DNA of 42,237 nt from an uncultured Lentisphaeria bacterium (lineage in GTDB: Bacteria; Verrucomicrobiota; Lentisphaeria; Victivallales; UBA1829), in the NCBI GenBank assembly GCA_949282305.1, contig CASDPB010000016.1, forward strand, positions 1 to 42,237. Direction: 5' to 3'. A model generated the notes under the pieces. That model was not told the DNA's origin and made no database searches. It saw only the letters and a list, made by a program, of their open reading frames with translations. A program made the position numbers and the translations under genes. Positions 1-8,309 of this stretch are shown here, piece by piece; the first letter of the stretch is position 1, and each line of letters begins with the position of its first letter.

Positions 1-140
1 ATAACAAGGTAAGGACAATGCTTCGACAGGCATATGGATACAGAGATCTTGAATATATGCGCCTCAAGATTTTCAACCTACCGAACAACAATCTCAAAAT
101 CATCATTTGAGGCGAGTTTTTCACAAACTGCAGAAGAGGC
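1..140 (+). mobile_element. Right end of an ISL3-type insertion sequence
   Basis: The window opens inside a transposase gene whose reading frame stops at 108-110. About 30 bases follow before sequence that fits the neighbouring regulator again. The segment ending in GAAGAGGC near 133-140 resembles ISL3-family terminal repeats, which often begin GGCTCTTC when read inward. This is recalled from the family and not tested against the other end, which lies outside the window. The exact boundary is therefore approximate. The element appears to sit inside the minus-strand GntR regulator gene. Confidence 0.55.
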
Positions 141-637
141 AGATTTTTCCAGGAATCCAGAAACGGCGCCCGCCAGTAGCTTCGTCCGCTGTAGACCACC
201 CCGCGGATCGGCGCGCGCAGCAGCTGTGTCAGGCTGGCACGTTCAAAAAGAGTCGTTTCCTCCGGGGGACCGCTCAGCAGGGAGAGGTTGATCGGGAACA
301 GTCCGTTGCGGAACACCTCCGCCCGGAGCGAGGAATAGGGTTCGCTTTCATGGAAAGTGTCCTTGGGGAGAACCATCAGAATCAGCCGGTGCGTCAGGTT
401 GGAAACGTCGGACATCTTCTGATTGATGAAGATTCCGGTTCCCCGCACTCCGCGGATCAGCCCCTCTGTGCGGAGCAGCTTCAAGGCGCAGTCGATTGTC
501 CGGTGGCTGACCTTGAAATGTTCCGCCAGCTCCAGCTTCGGAGGAAGAGTCCCGTCCGGAAATTGGCCGCGCAGGATGCCGTCCCGCAGAGTGTTGACGA
601 CAAATTCCGTCTTTGTCTGATCTTTTCTCGACCGCAT
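1..637 (-). CDS. GntR-family transcriptional regulator, cut at its C-terminus
   Basis: The frame starts at ATG 637 with MRSRKDQTKTEF and runs open to the left edge. Residues 8-75 form a GntR winged helix: LRDGILRGQFPDGTLPPK, then LAEHFKVSHRTIDCALKLL and GLIRGVRGTGIFI. After it comes a sensor domain of the LacI type (HRLILMVLP, RAPIRGVVYSGRSYW). From about base 140 leftward the translation (QFVKNSPQMMILRLLFGR) no longer resembles such a domain and overlaps the transposase tail on the other strand. The simplest reading is an insertion-disrupted regulator that keeps its DNA-binding domain and roughly 100 residues of sensor. There is no ATG further upstream before an in-frame stop at 677-679. The target genes are unknown. 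Confidence 0.7.
   Translation of the reverse strand, partial: MRSRKDQTKTEFVVNTLRDGILRGQFPDGTLPPKLELAEHFKVSHRTIDCALKLLRTEGLIRGVRGTGIFINQKMSDVSNLTHRLILMVLPKDTFHESEPYSSLRAEVFRNGLFPINLSLLSGPPEETTLFERASLTQLLRAPIRGVVYSGRSYWRAPFLDSWKNLPLLQFVKNSPQMMILRLLFGRLKILRRIYSRSLYPYACRSIVLTLL
3..110 (+). CDS. ISL3-family transposase, C-terminal fragment
   Basis: An open frame enters from the left edge and codes for 35 residues before a TGA stop. It contains AYGYRDLEYMRLKI, preceded by NKVRTMLRQ. This matches the characteristic C-terminus of DDE transposases of the ISL3/IS204/IS1001 group, where an N-K-x-K-x-[IL]-K-R-x-[AR]-[FY]-G-[FY]-R pattern is typical. The catalytic residues lie outside the window, so activity cannot be judged. 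The short conserved tail is distinctive but brief; another DDE family with a similar tail is possible. Confidence 0.6.
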   Translation, partial: NKVRTMLRQAYGYRDLEYMRLKIFNLPNNNLKIII

Positions 638-801
638 TTTCTGATTCTTGTTTTTTATGTGGTTTGATATTGTGGTTTATTGATAAATATGAACATGAAA
701 AGAAGAAAATCAAGTGATGAAAGGGGAAAAAATCCATTTTTTTTGAAAAAACAACGACGTTCCGGCAGTTTCTCCTTTCCGGTTTTTCAACTTTTGCTCC
801 G

Positions 802-834
802 CTTACACTTGCGAAAAATGATTCTTGGTGTAAG
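802..834. promoter_or_regulatory. Inverted repeat and possible promoter upstream of rimO
   Basis: CTTACAC (802-808) is repeated inverted as GTGTAAG (828-834), with 19 bases between. A TTGCGA at 809-814 and a TAAGTT at 831-836 are 16 bases apart and could be -35 and -10 boxes. The repeat would then overlap the promoter, as an operator might. The arms are short and AT-rich, so this is a weak call. The rest of the 638-868 gap between the divergent GntR and rimO genes is AT-rich and shows a TTGATA direct repeat at 664 and 680. Confidence 0.25.
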
Positions 835-925
835 TTATTAGCGGTTTGGATTCATTTGCAAATGGAGTATGATATTGAGCAGGATAAAAAACGATACGGC
901 GGATTCTTCCCCGGAAGTGCGCGGC

Positions 926-2272
926 ATGGTCAAGGTGACGAGCCTCGGATGCGCGAAAAATTTTGTGGATACGGAAATCGCGTCCGCTTCTTTTCTTTGT
1001 GAGGGATTCGGGCTGACGTCATCGGATGCGGATGCGGATATTCAGTTCATCAACACCTGCGCGTTTCTCGAAGACGCCCGGAACGAGGCGGCGAAAACCA
1101 TTCGCGGCGTCCGGCGCTGGAAGGAAGCCGCACCGGATGCGAGACGTGTGATCGTCGCCGGATGTTTTGTCGAGTGGGCGGATGCCGCGGAACTTGAAAA
1201 ATACCCTTATGTGGATGCGTGGATGCGGATTGATTCCGTCGCGGACGCGGGAAAGACTGCCGCCGGACTTCTTGACGGCGCGGCAAAGTTTCCTCAGAAA
1301 AAATCCCGTCCCTCCTATCTTTATACCCATGAGACGCCCCGTGTTCAGCTGACGCCCTCCCATTATGCGTATATCAAGATGGCGGACGGGTGCGATAACT
1401 GCTGCACTTACTGCAGGATTCCTTCGATTCGCGGAAACCTGCGGAGCCGTGAGCTGAACGATGTCGCGGAAGAGGCGCGCTGTCTGGTGAAGAACGGCGT
1501 CAGGGAGCTGATCCTGATCGCACAGGACAGCGGCGCGTTCGGGCGCGACCGGAACGGAAGGCCGTGTCTCGCGGAACTTCTGGAGGAGCTGGACAGGATC
1601 CGGGGCGACTTTTACCTGCGGCTGATGTATCTGCATCCGGCAAGCGTGAATGATGAACTGCTCCATGCGATGGAAAAGTCGAAACATCTGATCCGCTGTG
1701 TCGAAATGCCGCTTCAGCATATAGCGGAAAATGTTCTGAAAGCCATGCACCGCAAAGTGTTTGAAGCGGAAACGCGCGAAGTCGTAAGACGGATGCGGGA
1801 AATCGGTTATTCGATCCGCACAACGTTCATGACCGGTTTTCCCGGTGAGACCGCGGAGGATTTTGAAACGCTCCGCAGGTTTGTGGAGGAAACGGAATTC
1901 GAGCGGCTCGGCGTCTTTGCCTATTCGCGTGAAGCGGGGACTCCGGCGGCGGAACTGCCGGGACAGGTTGCCCCGCAGCTCGCGAAACGCCGCCGCAACC
2001 TGCTTCTGAAACTTCAGCGCGGAATCAGCCTGAAACACAACCGGGAGCTGATCGGAAGGGAAATTGATGTCATCGTGGATGAAGTGCTTTCCCGGACAAA
2101 AGCGGTCGGACGGACTCTGTTCGACGCGCCGGACATCGACAATCTGGTCGTTGTGACTTCCAGGGCTCCGCTTTCCGTCGGGGACGTCGTGAAGGCAAAG
2201 GTGACGGAAGCCGCCGAATATGAACTCTGCGCAAAAGCCGTCTGTGAAAAAATGAGAGGAAAACACAAATGA
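926..2272 (+). CDS. rimO: Ribosomal protein S12 methylthiotransferase RimO
   Basis: RimO is a radical-SAM enzyme that adds a methylthio group to an aspartate of ribosomal protein S12. The N-terminal UPF0004 domain has three cluster-binding cysteines, in SLGCAKNFVDTE, INTCAF and VAGCFVE. The radical-SAM motif is GCDNCCTYC (C-x3-C-x2-C, with one extra Cys inside). The C-terminus is a TRAM domain with the RimO-like stretch RTKAVGRTLFDAPDID. SLGCAKNFVDTE favours RimO over MiaB. The start at 926 gives 448 residues, the usual RimO length, with GGAAG upstream. An in-frame ATG at 869 would add 19 residues of non-conserved sequence and has GGAG only one base before it. The last codons overlap pgsA by four bases (ATGA), suggesting coupled translation. 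Confidence 0.9.
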   Translation: MVKVTSLGCAKNFVDTEIASASFLCEGFGLTSSDADADIQFINTCAFLEDARNEAAKTIRGVRRWKEAAPDARRVIVAGCFVEWADAAELEKYPYVDAWMRIDSVADAGKTAAGLLDGAAKFPQKKSRPSYLYTHETPRVQLTPSHYAYIKMADGCDNCCTYCRIPSIRGNLRSRELNDVAEEARCLVKNGVRELILIAQDSGAFGRDRNGRPCLAELLEELDRIRGDFYLRLMYLHPASVNDELLHAMEKSKHLIRCVEMPLQHIAENVLKAMHRKVFEAETREVVRRMREIGYSIRTTFMTGFPGETAEDFETLRRFVEETEFERLGVFAYSREAGTPAAELPGQVAPQLAKRRRNLLLKLQRGISLKHNRELIGREIDVIVDEVLSRTKAVGRTLFDAPDIDNLVVVTSRAPLSVGDVVKAKVTEAAEYELCAKAVCEKMRGKHK

Positions 2273-2874
2273 ACTGGATGAAGAATCTGCCGAACCAACT
2301 GACCGTCAGCCGGATTATCCTGATCTTCTTTTTTGTCCTGCTTGCCAATATCGACGCCAGCAAGATCAATTTCGTCTATATCTCTCCGGGTGTTTCCCAC
2401 ACCTGCCACCTGATCGCATACATCATTGCCATCATCGCGGGAATTACGGACTGGTTCGACGGGTATCTTGCGCGCAAGTACAAGTGTGAAAGCGATTTCG
2501 GACGTCTGATGGATCCGCTTGCGGACAAGATTTTCATCGTGGCGACTTTTGTGATGTTTTCCGATTACCGGATTATCCCCGCATGGATCGTGGTGATCGT
2601 CATTGCGCGGGAGTTCATGGTGACGGGACTGCGTCTGCTGGCGATCAGCGACGGCATTGTAATTTCCGCCGACAAGTCCGGCAAGATCAAGACAGCGCTT
2701 CAGATGTTCGCTCTGCTGATTGCCGGTGCCGGATGGGTCAACCTTTTCGATATCACCCAGCCGGTGATCTGGAATCTCTGGTATGCCCTGATTCTTGTCG
2801 TCATGTTCGTCACGCTCTATTCCGGAGTCTCTTATTTTGTCAAAAACTATAAACTTTTCAAGAACAAGTTCTGA
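2269..2874 (+). CDS. pgsA: CDP-diacylglycerol--glycerol-3-phosphate 3-phosphatidyltransferase
   Basis: This membrane enzyme joins CDP-diacylglycerol and glycerol 3-phosphate to make phosphatidylglycerol phosphate, the committed step to phosphatidylglycerol and cardiolipin. The CDP-alcohol phosphatidyltransferase motif D-x2-DG-x2-AR-x8-G-x3-D-x3-D is complete, from D61 to D86 (DWFDGYLAR ... FGRLMDPLADK). Several hydrophobic helices span the 201 residues, and the N-terminal LPNQLTVSRI is typical of PgsA. It starts inside the rimO stop (ATGA overlap), and hflX begins three bases after its end, so the three genes are likely co-transcribed. Confidence 0.9.
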   Translation: MNWMKNLPNQLTVSRIILIFFFVLLANIDASKINFVYISPGVSHTCHLIAYIIAIIAGITDWFDGYLARKYKCESDFGRLMDPLADKIFIVATFVMFSDYRIIPAWIVVIVIAREFMVTGLRLLAISDGIVISADKSGKIKTALQMFALLIAGAGWVNLFDITQPVIWNLWYALILVVMFVTLYSGVSYFVKNYKLFKNKF

Positions 2875-2877
2875 TTC

Positions 2878-4185
2878 ATGGGCATTGACGGAGATACTTT
2901 GACAGTGGTAAACGAAAGAGGGGGCAAGGCGCCCGCGTTCCTGATCGGAATCCAGGATGCGGACTGTTCCCATGCGTCCGCCATGGAGTATCTGGATGAG
3001 CTGCGCGAGCTCGTGAACACTCTTGAAATTCCCGTCGCCGGAGAGAAAATCGTTTCCGTAAGACAGATCAATCCGAAATTTTATGTCGGTTCCGGCAAAA
3101 TTCAGGAACTGAAGGCGGAGGCGCAGGCGCATGGGGCTTCCATTCTGGTTTTCGACTGCGAACTCGGTCCCTCCCAGCAGCGCAATATTGAAAAAGAGTG
3201 CTCCATGAAGGTGTTCGACCGTCAGGAGGTCATCCTTGACATTTTCGCGGAACGGGCGCGGACCCGGGAGGCGGTGCTTCAGGTGGAGCTTGCGCGCAAC
3301 CGTTATTATCTGCCGCGGCTGACCGGCGCATGGTCGCATCTTTCCCGTCAGCGGGGCGGAGCGCTCGGCACGCGAGGCGAGGGCGAGAAACAGATCGAAT
3401 ATGACCGGCGCATGGTCAAACGCCGTATTTCCGCTCTGGAAGAAGAACTGAAACTGGTTCGCAAACAGCGTTCGACCCAGCGCAAGGGACGCTTGCGGAA
3501 TCCTATCTGCAACTGTGCGATCATCGGCTATACCAACGCGGGCAAATCATCGCTTCTGAATGCCCTGACCGGTGCGGATGTGCTGGCGGAAAACAAACTT
3601 TTCGCGACGCTTGACCCGACGACGCGCCGCCTGGTTCTGCCCGACAGGCAGGAACTCCTGCTGACGGATACCGTCGGTTTCGTCCGCAAACTTCCGCACA
3701 CTCTGGTGGAGGCGTTCAAGTCGACGCTTGAAGAGGCGGTTATCGCGGATTTTCTCCTGCTGGTGCTGGACATTTCCAGTCCGCATGTGGAATCCCATTG
3801 GGAAACGACGCTTTCGGTTCTCTCTGAACTGGATGCGGCGGACAAGCGGATGCTGGTCGTATTCAACAAGTGCGATCTGCAGAAGGATCCCGTGGTTCTT
3901 GCCCGGATCCGTTCGATTGCACCGGATGGAATATTTATCTCCTGTTTTACGAAAGAAGGCTTCGGAGAACTTCAAAGTGCACTTTCTTCGTATTCTCGCG
4001 GACAAAGTTGTATTTTGGAACTTGAAATTCCGCCTTCGCGGTCCGATATTATCGCCTTGCTGCATTCCAAAGGACATATCTATGAATCTTCGTGGTCTGA
4101 ATCCGGGCTGTTCGAAGCCGTGGTGAATGTCCCGGCGGAGTATCAGGAGTTTTTTTCGGAGTTCGCAAAGCAGGAACCGGAATGA
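2878..4185 (+). CDS. hflX: Ribosome-associated GTPase HflX
   Basis: HflX is a GTPase that binds ribosomes and can split or rescue stalled ones under stress. The N-terminal HflX domain (about 25-200) includes INPKFYVGSGKIQEL, FDCELGPSQQRNIE and a helical linker with the Gly-rich GGALGTRGEGEKQIE. The G domain has the P-loop GYTNAGKS (217-224), switch I DPTTRR, G3 DTVGF (264-268) and G4 NKCD (330-333). The length of 435 residues is normal. The gene follows pgsA by three bases with no strong ribosome-binding site, which suggests translational coupling. Confidence 0.92.
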   Translation: MGIDGDTLTVVNERGGKAPAFLIGIQDADCSHASAMEYLDELRELVNTLEIPVAGEKIVSVRQINPKFYVGSGKIQELKAEAQAHGASILVFDCELGPSQQRNIEKECSMKVFDRQEVILDIFAERARTREAVLQVELARNRYYLPRLTGAWSHLSRQRGGALGTRGEGEKQIEYDRRMVKRRISALEEELKLVRKQRSTQRKGRLRNPICNCAIIGYTNAGKSSLLNALTGADVLAENKLFATLDPTTRRLVLPDRQELLLTDTVGFVRKLPHTLVEAFKSTLEEAVIADFLLLVLDISSPHVESHWETTLSVLSELDAADKRMLVVFNKCDLQKDPVVLARIRSIAPDGIFISCFTKEGFGELQSALSSYSRGQSCILELEIPPSRSDIIALLHSKGHIYESSWSESGLFEAVVNVPAEYQEFFSEFAKQEPE

Positions 4186-4220
4186 TTTTATGTGAATGAC
4201 AACCAATCGGCGGCGGAGGC

Positions 4221-4234
4221 TTCGGCATGCCGAA
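4221..4234. repeat. Perfect 14-bp palindrome between hflX and the next gene
   Basis: TTCGGCATGCCGAA is a perfect palindrome in the 66-base gap, 18 bases before the next start codon. A near-identical hairpin (TTCGGCATCTGCCGAA) lies at 26018-26033. It could be a weak hairpin in the leader or a protein-binding site. No T-run follows, so it is not a convincing terminator. Confidence 0.35.
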
Positions 4235-4251
4235 ACAAAGGAATGGGATAG

Positions 4252-7200
4252 ATGAAAAAGAAGATATTTTGGAATGGAAGCATTTTTACGCTGATTCTTG
4301 CCGCGGTTCTGCTGGCGGCTCCCGATCTTTCCGCGCAGGAAACGGGCGCAGCGGCTGCCCGCCGCGAAATTCCGCGCGATCTCTGGAACCTCTGGCGCAA
4401 AGGATTTGAACTCTTTGAACGGGGAGAAATGAAAATGATCTCCGGAAAATATGAAGAGTCCATCCCTTTCTATCAGCAGTCCCTGGACGCGTTCAACCAG
4501 GTCAAAAAGCAGAACCCGAACTGGAACAAAAGCGTGATTGATTACCGTATCGGTCTGTCCATGCGCCGCATCGCATCCGCCAGACGCAAGGCGAAAGAAG
4601 CCGCGGAATCTGCAAAACGCAGGGAGGAACGCAGAAAATATGAGGCGGAAGCAAAGGCAATCAGGGAAAAAGATGAAAAATACAAAGCTGTCAGCGCAGA
4701 AAACGAGAAGCTGAGAAAACAGCTTGAGGCGCTTCAGGGGGAATTGAAAGACGTTCGTTACAATGCGGAACGCGGCAATGCCGCCATCCGGCAGATCAAG
4801 GAACTGCTCGCTGAACGGGATGTCCTTGAAAAGAAACTGGCGGTTCTGAATCTCCAGTATACGGAACTTCTGGAAAAGCATAAAAAGGCGTCTATCTCCC
4901 CGGAAATGGAAAAGCTCCTGACCACGGAACAGGCAAGAAGCGCCGCTTTCATGAAACTCATCAAAGAGCAGAACAAGGAACTGGAGAACATCAGAAAACA
5001 GTACAGCGAACTGACCGCGGAAAAGGAAAAACGCGATAAAATGCTGGAAGAGGTTTCCAAAACACTTTCCAATGAGAAAACTTTTGCCGAGGTGGAACGC
5101 AGGAAACTTCAGGACGATCTCGCAGCAGCCAGGAAAAAACTGGAGGAGACGGAAAATAAACTCAAGGTTTCCGCAGATGCTCTTGCCGAAAAGACACGTG
5201 CGGCGGAAGAGGCCGTCGAACAGGTCAACAGACTGAAGGCGGAGCAGCCCCTTGCCGCTTCCGCACGCAGAATTGAGGCGGAAGCCGCCGCGGTGAAAAA
5301 GGATAATGAAACGCTCCGGAAAGCGGCGGCGGAGGCTGTCGCCGAAAAGACGGCGCTGACGGAAAAACTGGCGAAGAACATGGAGGAAAGTGCAAAACTG
5401 AAAAAGGATCTTGTGGAAAACATTGAGCAGCGCAATTCCTTTGCAAAAGCGAATGACTCCATGTCGAAACGGCTTGCCGAACTGGAAAAAAACTCCGGAA
5501 AACTGGCTGAGGACTGCGCTTCGCTGAAGAAAGAGCTTGCAAAGGCAACTGCCGAACGCGATCTCTTTGCAAAAAAAGTGAATGATAATTTCAACGATAC
5601 GGCGGATCGGCGCATTGCCGAATTGAAAACACAAATCGCGTCTCTCAACACGGAACTTGCCTCTCAGAAGAAAACGAATGAAACTCTTGCCGCCGCGTCC
5701 CGGAAACAGGTGGAGGAGTCTGCAAAACTCTCTGCCGCGAAAGCGGAGCTTGAAACGCAGTTGAAAAAACTGAATGCGGATCTTGCCGGACAGTCCGCAG
5801 CCGCCGATCAGCTGGAGCGGAAAACAGCGGAACTCAAAGCACTTCAGGAACAGCTTGCCGCAAAGGATGCCGCGGGCAGGAAACTGGCAAAGGAAATGGA
5901 GACCTTGAAACTTTCTCTTGCCGCGTCGAAGACGGCTTCCACGGATTCCAAAGGTGTGGACACCGCGCGTCTGGAAACCGCGATAGCGGCATTGACGGCA
6001 AAGGTGACGGCAACGGAAAAATCTCTCAAGGAGGTTACGGAATCCAGAGACGAGCTTGAGAACCGGATGAAAACCATGAAGGAACAGATTGCTGAATCCG
6101 GCAGACTCGCCGGGGAGAATACGGAACTGAAACAAAAGATTTCGGAACTCAACGGACAGCTTGCCGCCCTGGAACAGTCCAGAAAGGCTCTCGAAACGGC
6201 AAGAAAATCTCTGGAAACGGAAGTCTCGGAGCTCAAGAGCAAGTCTGAAAAGGCGACGGAACTTTCCGCCGCTCCGGATGCGGCAAAAGCCGAACTTACC
6301 AGGCTGACGGCTTCCCTGATCGAACTCCGTGAGGCGAATGCGCAGTATGAAAATGCAGTAAGAAATCTGACTTCCGCCAGAAAACGGCTGGAAACGGAAA
6401 AAGATGAACTTGCCCGGAAGCTCGCCGAAGCGGAAAAGCAGCTGGAGGCACGGGACATCGCGCCGAACAATTCCATTGTGGCAAAGGAAAATCTGGACTT
6501 GAAGGAGAAGGTGGTCCGCAGTGAAAAACTCTATGAGGAGCTGAAGGCGGAACGCAATGAACTGGCTTCGCGGCGCATTGCCCTGGACAAGGAGGTCGTG
6601 GAGCTTCGCCGTGAAAATGAAGCATTGAAGAAAAGCGAAACACTGCTGAAGGCTGATCTGAAGCGCTGGACAGAAGGCGCCGGCGGTGCGGGCGATGACG
6701 CAATCGCCAAGAAGAATCAGGCGATAGACGAACTGATTAAGGAACTGGAAGCCGGCAAGGCAGTTCAGAGAAAGATGGAACTGGAGATGACCGATCTCCG
6801 CAATGAGGCGTCCCGCCAGAAAATCCGCGCGGACAAGGCGCTGGAAACGGCAAAAAAAGCGGTGGATGATTCCAGAAGATTCCGCCGCGAGCTGACGAAT
6901 CTGCGTGCGGATATTGAAGACGGCATGATTCCCGTGAAGTCCTCCGGCAGACAGGAAGAACGTGTGACGAAGACGGAGCCGGAAAAGAACGTGAAGTCCG
7001 AGGAGTCCGCTTTGGTTGTGGAAGAGAAACCGGCGTATGACGTCAAGGAATATCAGCAGGCGATGGACAATGCGCGCGCAGCGGAAACGAAGAAGGACTG
7101 GGGCACAGCCCTCTGGCAGTACTGGCGGGCGGCGGACATCGCCGGGAAGAAGGCGGAGCCTTATCTGGCTCTGGTCCGTGTTCATCTCCAGCGCAATGAA

Positions 7201-7284
7201 AAGGAATCTGCGGAGAAGGCATACCGCAAGGCGCTTCAGTACGGAGCCGAGCGTGATACCTCTCTGGAAGAACAGTTCAAATAA
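4252..7284 (+). CDS. Exported coiled-coil protein with TPR-like ends
   Basis: The product has 1010 residues and no named function that I recognise. Residues 1-29 form a signal peptide (KKK, then a hydrophobic run ending DLSAQ). Residues about 45-105 (FELFERGEMKMISGKYEESI) and about 925-1005 (DWGTALWQYWRAADIAGKKA, EKAYRKALQYG) look like TPR or half-TPR helices. Nearly everything between, about 110-890, is charged heptad-like sequence rich in Glu, Lys, Ala and Leu, predicting a very long coiled coil perhaps 100 nm in length. It probably acts in the periplasm or envelope, perhaps as a spacer or scaffold. It lies directly upstream of the YbaB-family gene and recR, where dnaX often sits in other bacteria. 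A ribosome site (GGAATGGG) precedes the start. Confidence 0.75.
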   Translation: MKKKIFWNGSIFTLILAAVLLAAPDLSAQETGAAAARREIPRDLWNLWRKGFELFERGEMKMISGKYEESIPFYQQSLDAFNQVKKQNPNWNKSVIDYRIGLSMRRIASARRKAKEAAESAKRREERRKYEAEAKAIREKDEKYKAVSAENEKLRKQLEALQGELKDVRYNAERGNAAIRQIKELLAERDVLEKKLAVLNLQYTELLEKHKKASISPEMEKLLTTEQARSAAFMKLIKEQNKELENIRKQYSELTAEKEKRDKMLEEVSKTLSNEKTFAEVERRKLQDDLAAARKKLEETENKLKVSADALAEKTRAAEEAVEQVNRLKAEQPLAASARRIEAEAAAVKKDNETLRKAAAEAVAEKTALTEKLAKNMEESAKLKKDLVENIEQRNSFAKANDSMSKRLAELEKNSGKLAEDCASLKKELAKATAERDLFAKKVNDNFNDTADRRIAELKTQIASLNTELASQKKTNETLAAASRKQVEESAKLSAAKAELETQLKKLNADLAGQSAAADQLERKTAELKALQEQLAAKDAAGRKLAKEMETLKLSLAASKTASTDSKGVDTARLETAIAALTAKVTATEKSLKEVTESRDELENRMKTMKEQIAESGRLAGENTELKQKISELNGQLAALEQSRKALETARKSLETEVSELKSKSEKATELSAAPDAAKAELTRLTASLIELREANAQYENAVRNLTSARKRLETEKDELARKLAEAEKQLEARDIAPNNSIVAKENLDLKEKVVRSEKLYEELKAERNELASRRIALDKEVVELRRENEALKKSETLLKADLKRWTEGAGGAGDDAIAKKNQAIDELIKELEAGKAVQRKMELEMTDLRNEASRQKIRADKALETAKKAVDDSRRFRRELTNLRADIEDGMIPVKSSGRQEERVTKTEPEKNVKSEESALVVEEKPAYDVKEYQQAMDNARAAETKKDWGTALWQYWRAADIAGKKAEPYLALVRVHLQRNEKESAEKAYRKALQYGAERDTSLEEQFK

Positions 7285-7312
7285 CCAAATCAAAAAGGCA
7301 GGATGAAGTAAA

Positions 7313-7645
7313 ATGTCCATGTTTGGCAATCTCGGTGAAATGGCGGGACTCATGAAGAAATTCGGTGAGATCCAGAAAAATATGAAGAAAATGAAGGAAG
7401 AACTTGCGTCGATCGAAGTCGCGGGAAAAAATGCGGCAGGACAGGTTGAAGTTGTCGTTTCCGGCGATTTCAATGTGAAGAAGGTCTACATTGCCCCCTC
7501 TCTTGTTGAAATGAAGGACGCTTCGATTCTGGAATCCGCCGTGTTTGAAGCGATGAACAACGCTCTTATGCAGGCGAAGACGGAGAGCGCGAAGAAACTT
7601 TCCGAAGCGACCGGCGGGATCAACATTCCGGGAATCACCGGGTAA
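7313..7645 (+). CDS. YbaB/EbfC family nucleoid-associated protein
   Basis: A 110-residue protein of the YbaB/EbfC family, which are small dimeric DNA-binding proteins usually encoded next to recR. Recognisable parts are the helical N-terminus (MAGLMKKFGEIQKNMKKMKEEL), the beta region AAGQVEVVVSGDFNVKKVYI with the family's G-x-V-x-V-x2-[ST]-G pattern, and a C-terminal helix with AMNNALMQAKTESAKKL. AGGATGAAG precedes the ATG. recR begins eight bases after its end, so the two are almost certainly co-transcribed, as in many bacteria. Family members bind DNA without strict sequence preference. Confidence 0.9.
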   Translation: MSMFGNLGEMAGLMKKFGEIQKNMKKMKEELASIEVAGKNAAGQVEVVVSGDFNVKKVYIAPSLVEMKDASILESAVFEAMNNALMQAKTESAKKLSEATGGINIPGITG

Positions 7646-7653
7646 GAGAGAAT

Positions 7654-8271
7654 ATGACGGGGAAGTATCCACAGGCGCTGGAAGAGCTCATGGAGCTGCT
7701 GCGCGGTCTGCCGGGTGTCGGCAGGAGGAGCGCGGAACGGATGGCGCTTTCGCTTTTCGCATGGGATGAGGAGAAACTGGAAGCATTGTCTGAAAACCTG
7801 CATACGCTGAAACGGCGTGTCCGCAAGTGTCCGCAGTGCGGAAACCTTGCAGGAGACGACAGCGAGGACGGACTTTGCATGATCTGCATTTCTCCGGTTC
7901 GTGATCCCTCGGTGATCTGCGTGGTCGAGGAAGCCACGCAGATCCGCAATATTGAAGCGAGCGGGGTGTTCAAAGGTCTGTATCATGTCCTCGGCGGGCG
8001 GATTGCCCCTCTGGAGGGCAAAGGCATTGAATCAATTGACGTGGAAGGCTTGGAAAAGCGGCTTGCCGGAGGCTGTATCCGTGAAATCATTCTGGCATTG
8101 AGTCCCGATGTGGAAGGGCAGGCGACTGCGATTTATCTGGCGAACCGCCTGAAGTTTCCGGACTTGAAGATCAGCCGTCTGGCGCAGGGACTCCCCGCCG
8201 GATCGGATTTGAGCTATGCCGATCCCGCCACCATTGCGGCGGCGGTAAGCGGGCGGACCCGGTTCGACTGA
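7654..8271 (+). CDS. recR: Recombination mediator protein RecR
   Basis: RecR works with RecO, and RecF where present, to load RecA onto SSB-coated single-stranded DNA at gaps. The 205 residues show the N-terminal helix-hairpin-helix (LRGLPGVGRRSAERMALSLF), a four-cysteine zinc finger (CPQCGNL ... CMIC), a Toprim domain beginning VICVVEE with YHVLGGRIAPLEGKG, and the family's C-terminal ISRLAQGLPAGSDLSYAD. Length and domain order are normal. It follows the YbaB-family gene by eight bases. Confidence 0.95.
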   Translation: MTGKYPQALEELMELLRGLPGVGRRSAERMALSLFAWDEEKLEALSENLHTLKRRVRKCPQCGNLAGDDSEDGLCMICISPVRDPSVICVVEEATQIRNIEASGVFKGLYHVLGGRIAPLEGKGIESIDVEGLEKRLAGGCIREIILALSPDVEGQATAIYLANRLKFPDLKISRLAQGLPAGSDLSYADPATIAAAVSGRTRFD

Positions 8272-8309
8272 AACGGAAAATCTGAAAGGGCAGGGGACAG
8301 GAGAGAATT

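Noticed and set aside
1019-3339. Long minus-strand open frames opposite rimO, pgsA and hflX
   Set aside because: They are antisense to genes with full catalytic motifs and show no domain of their own.
3547-7473. A 1308-codon minus-strand open frame
   Set aside because: It mirrors the coiled-coil gene and hflX on the plus strand and is rich in Phe, Arg and Leu with no motif. It arises from codon bias of the real genes.
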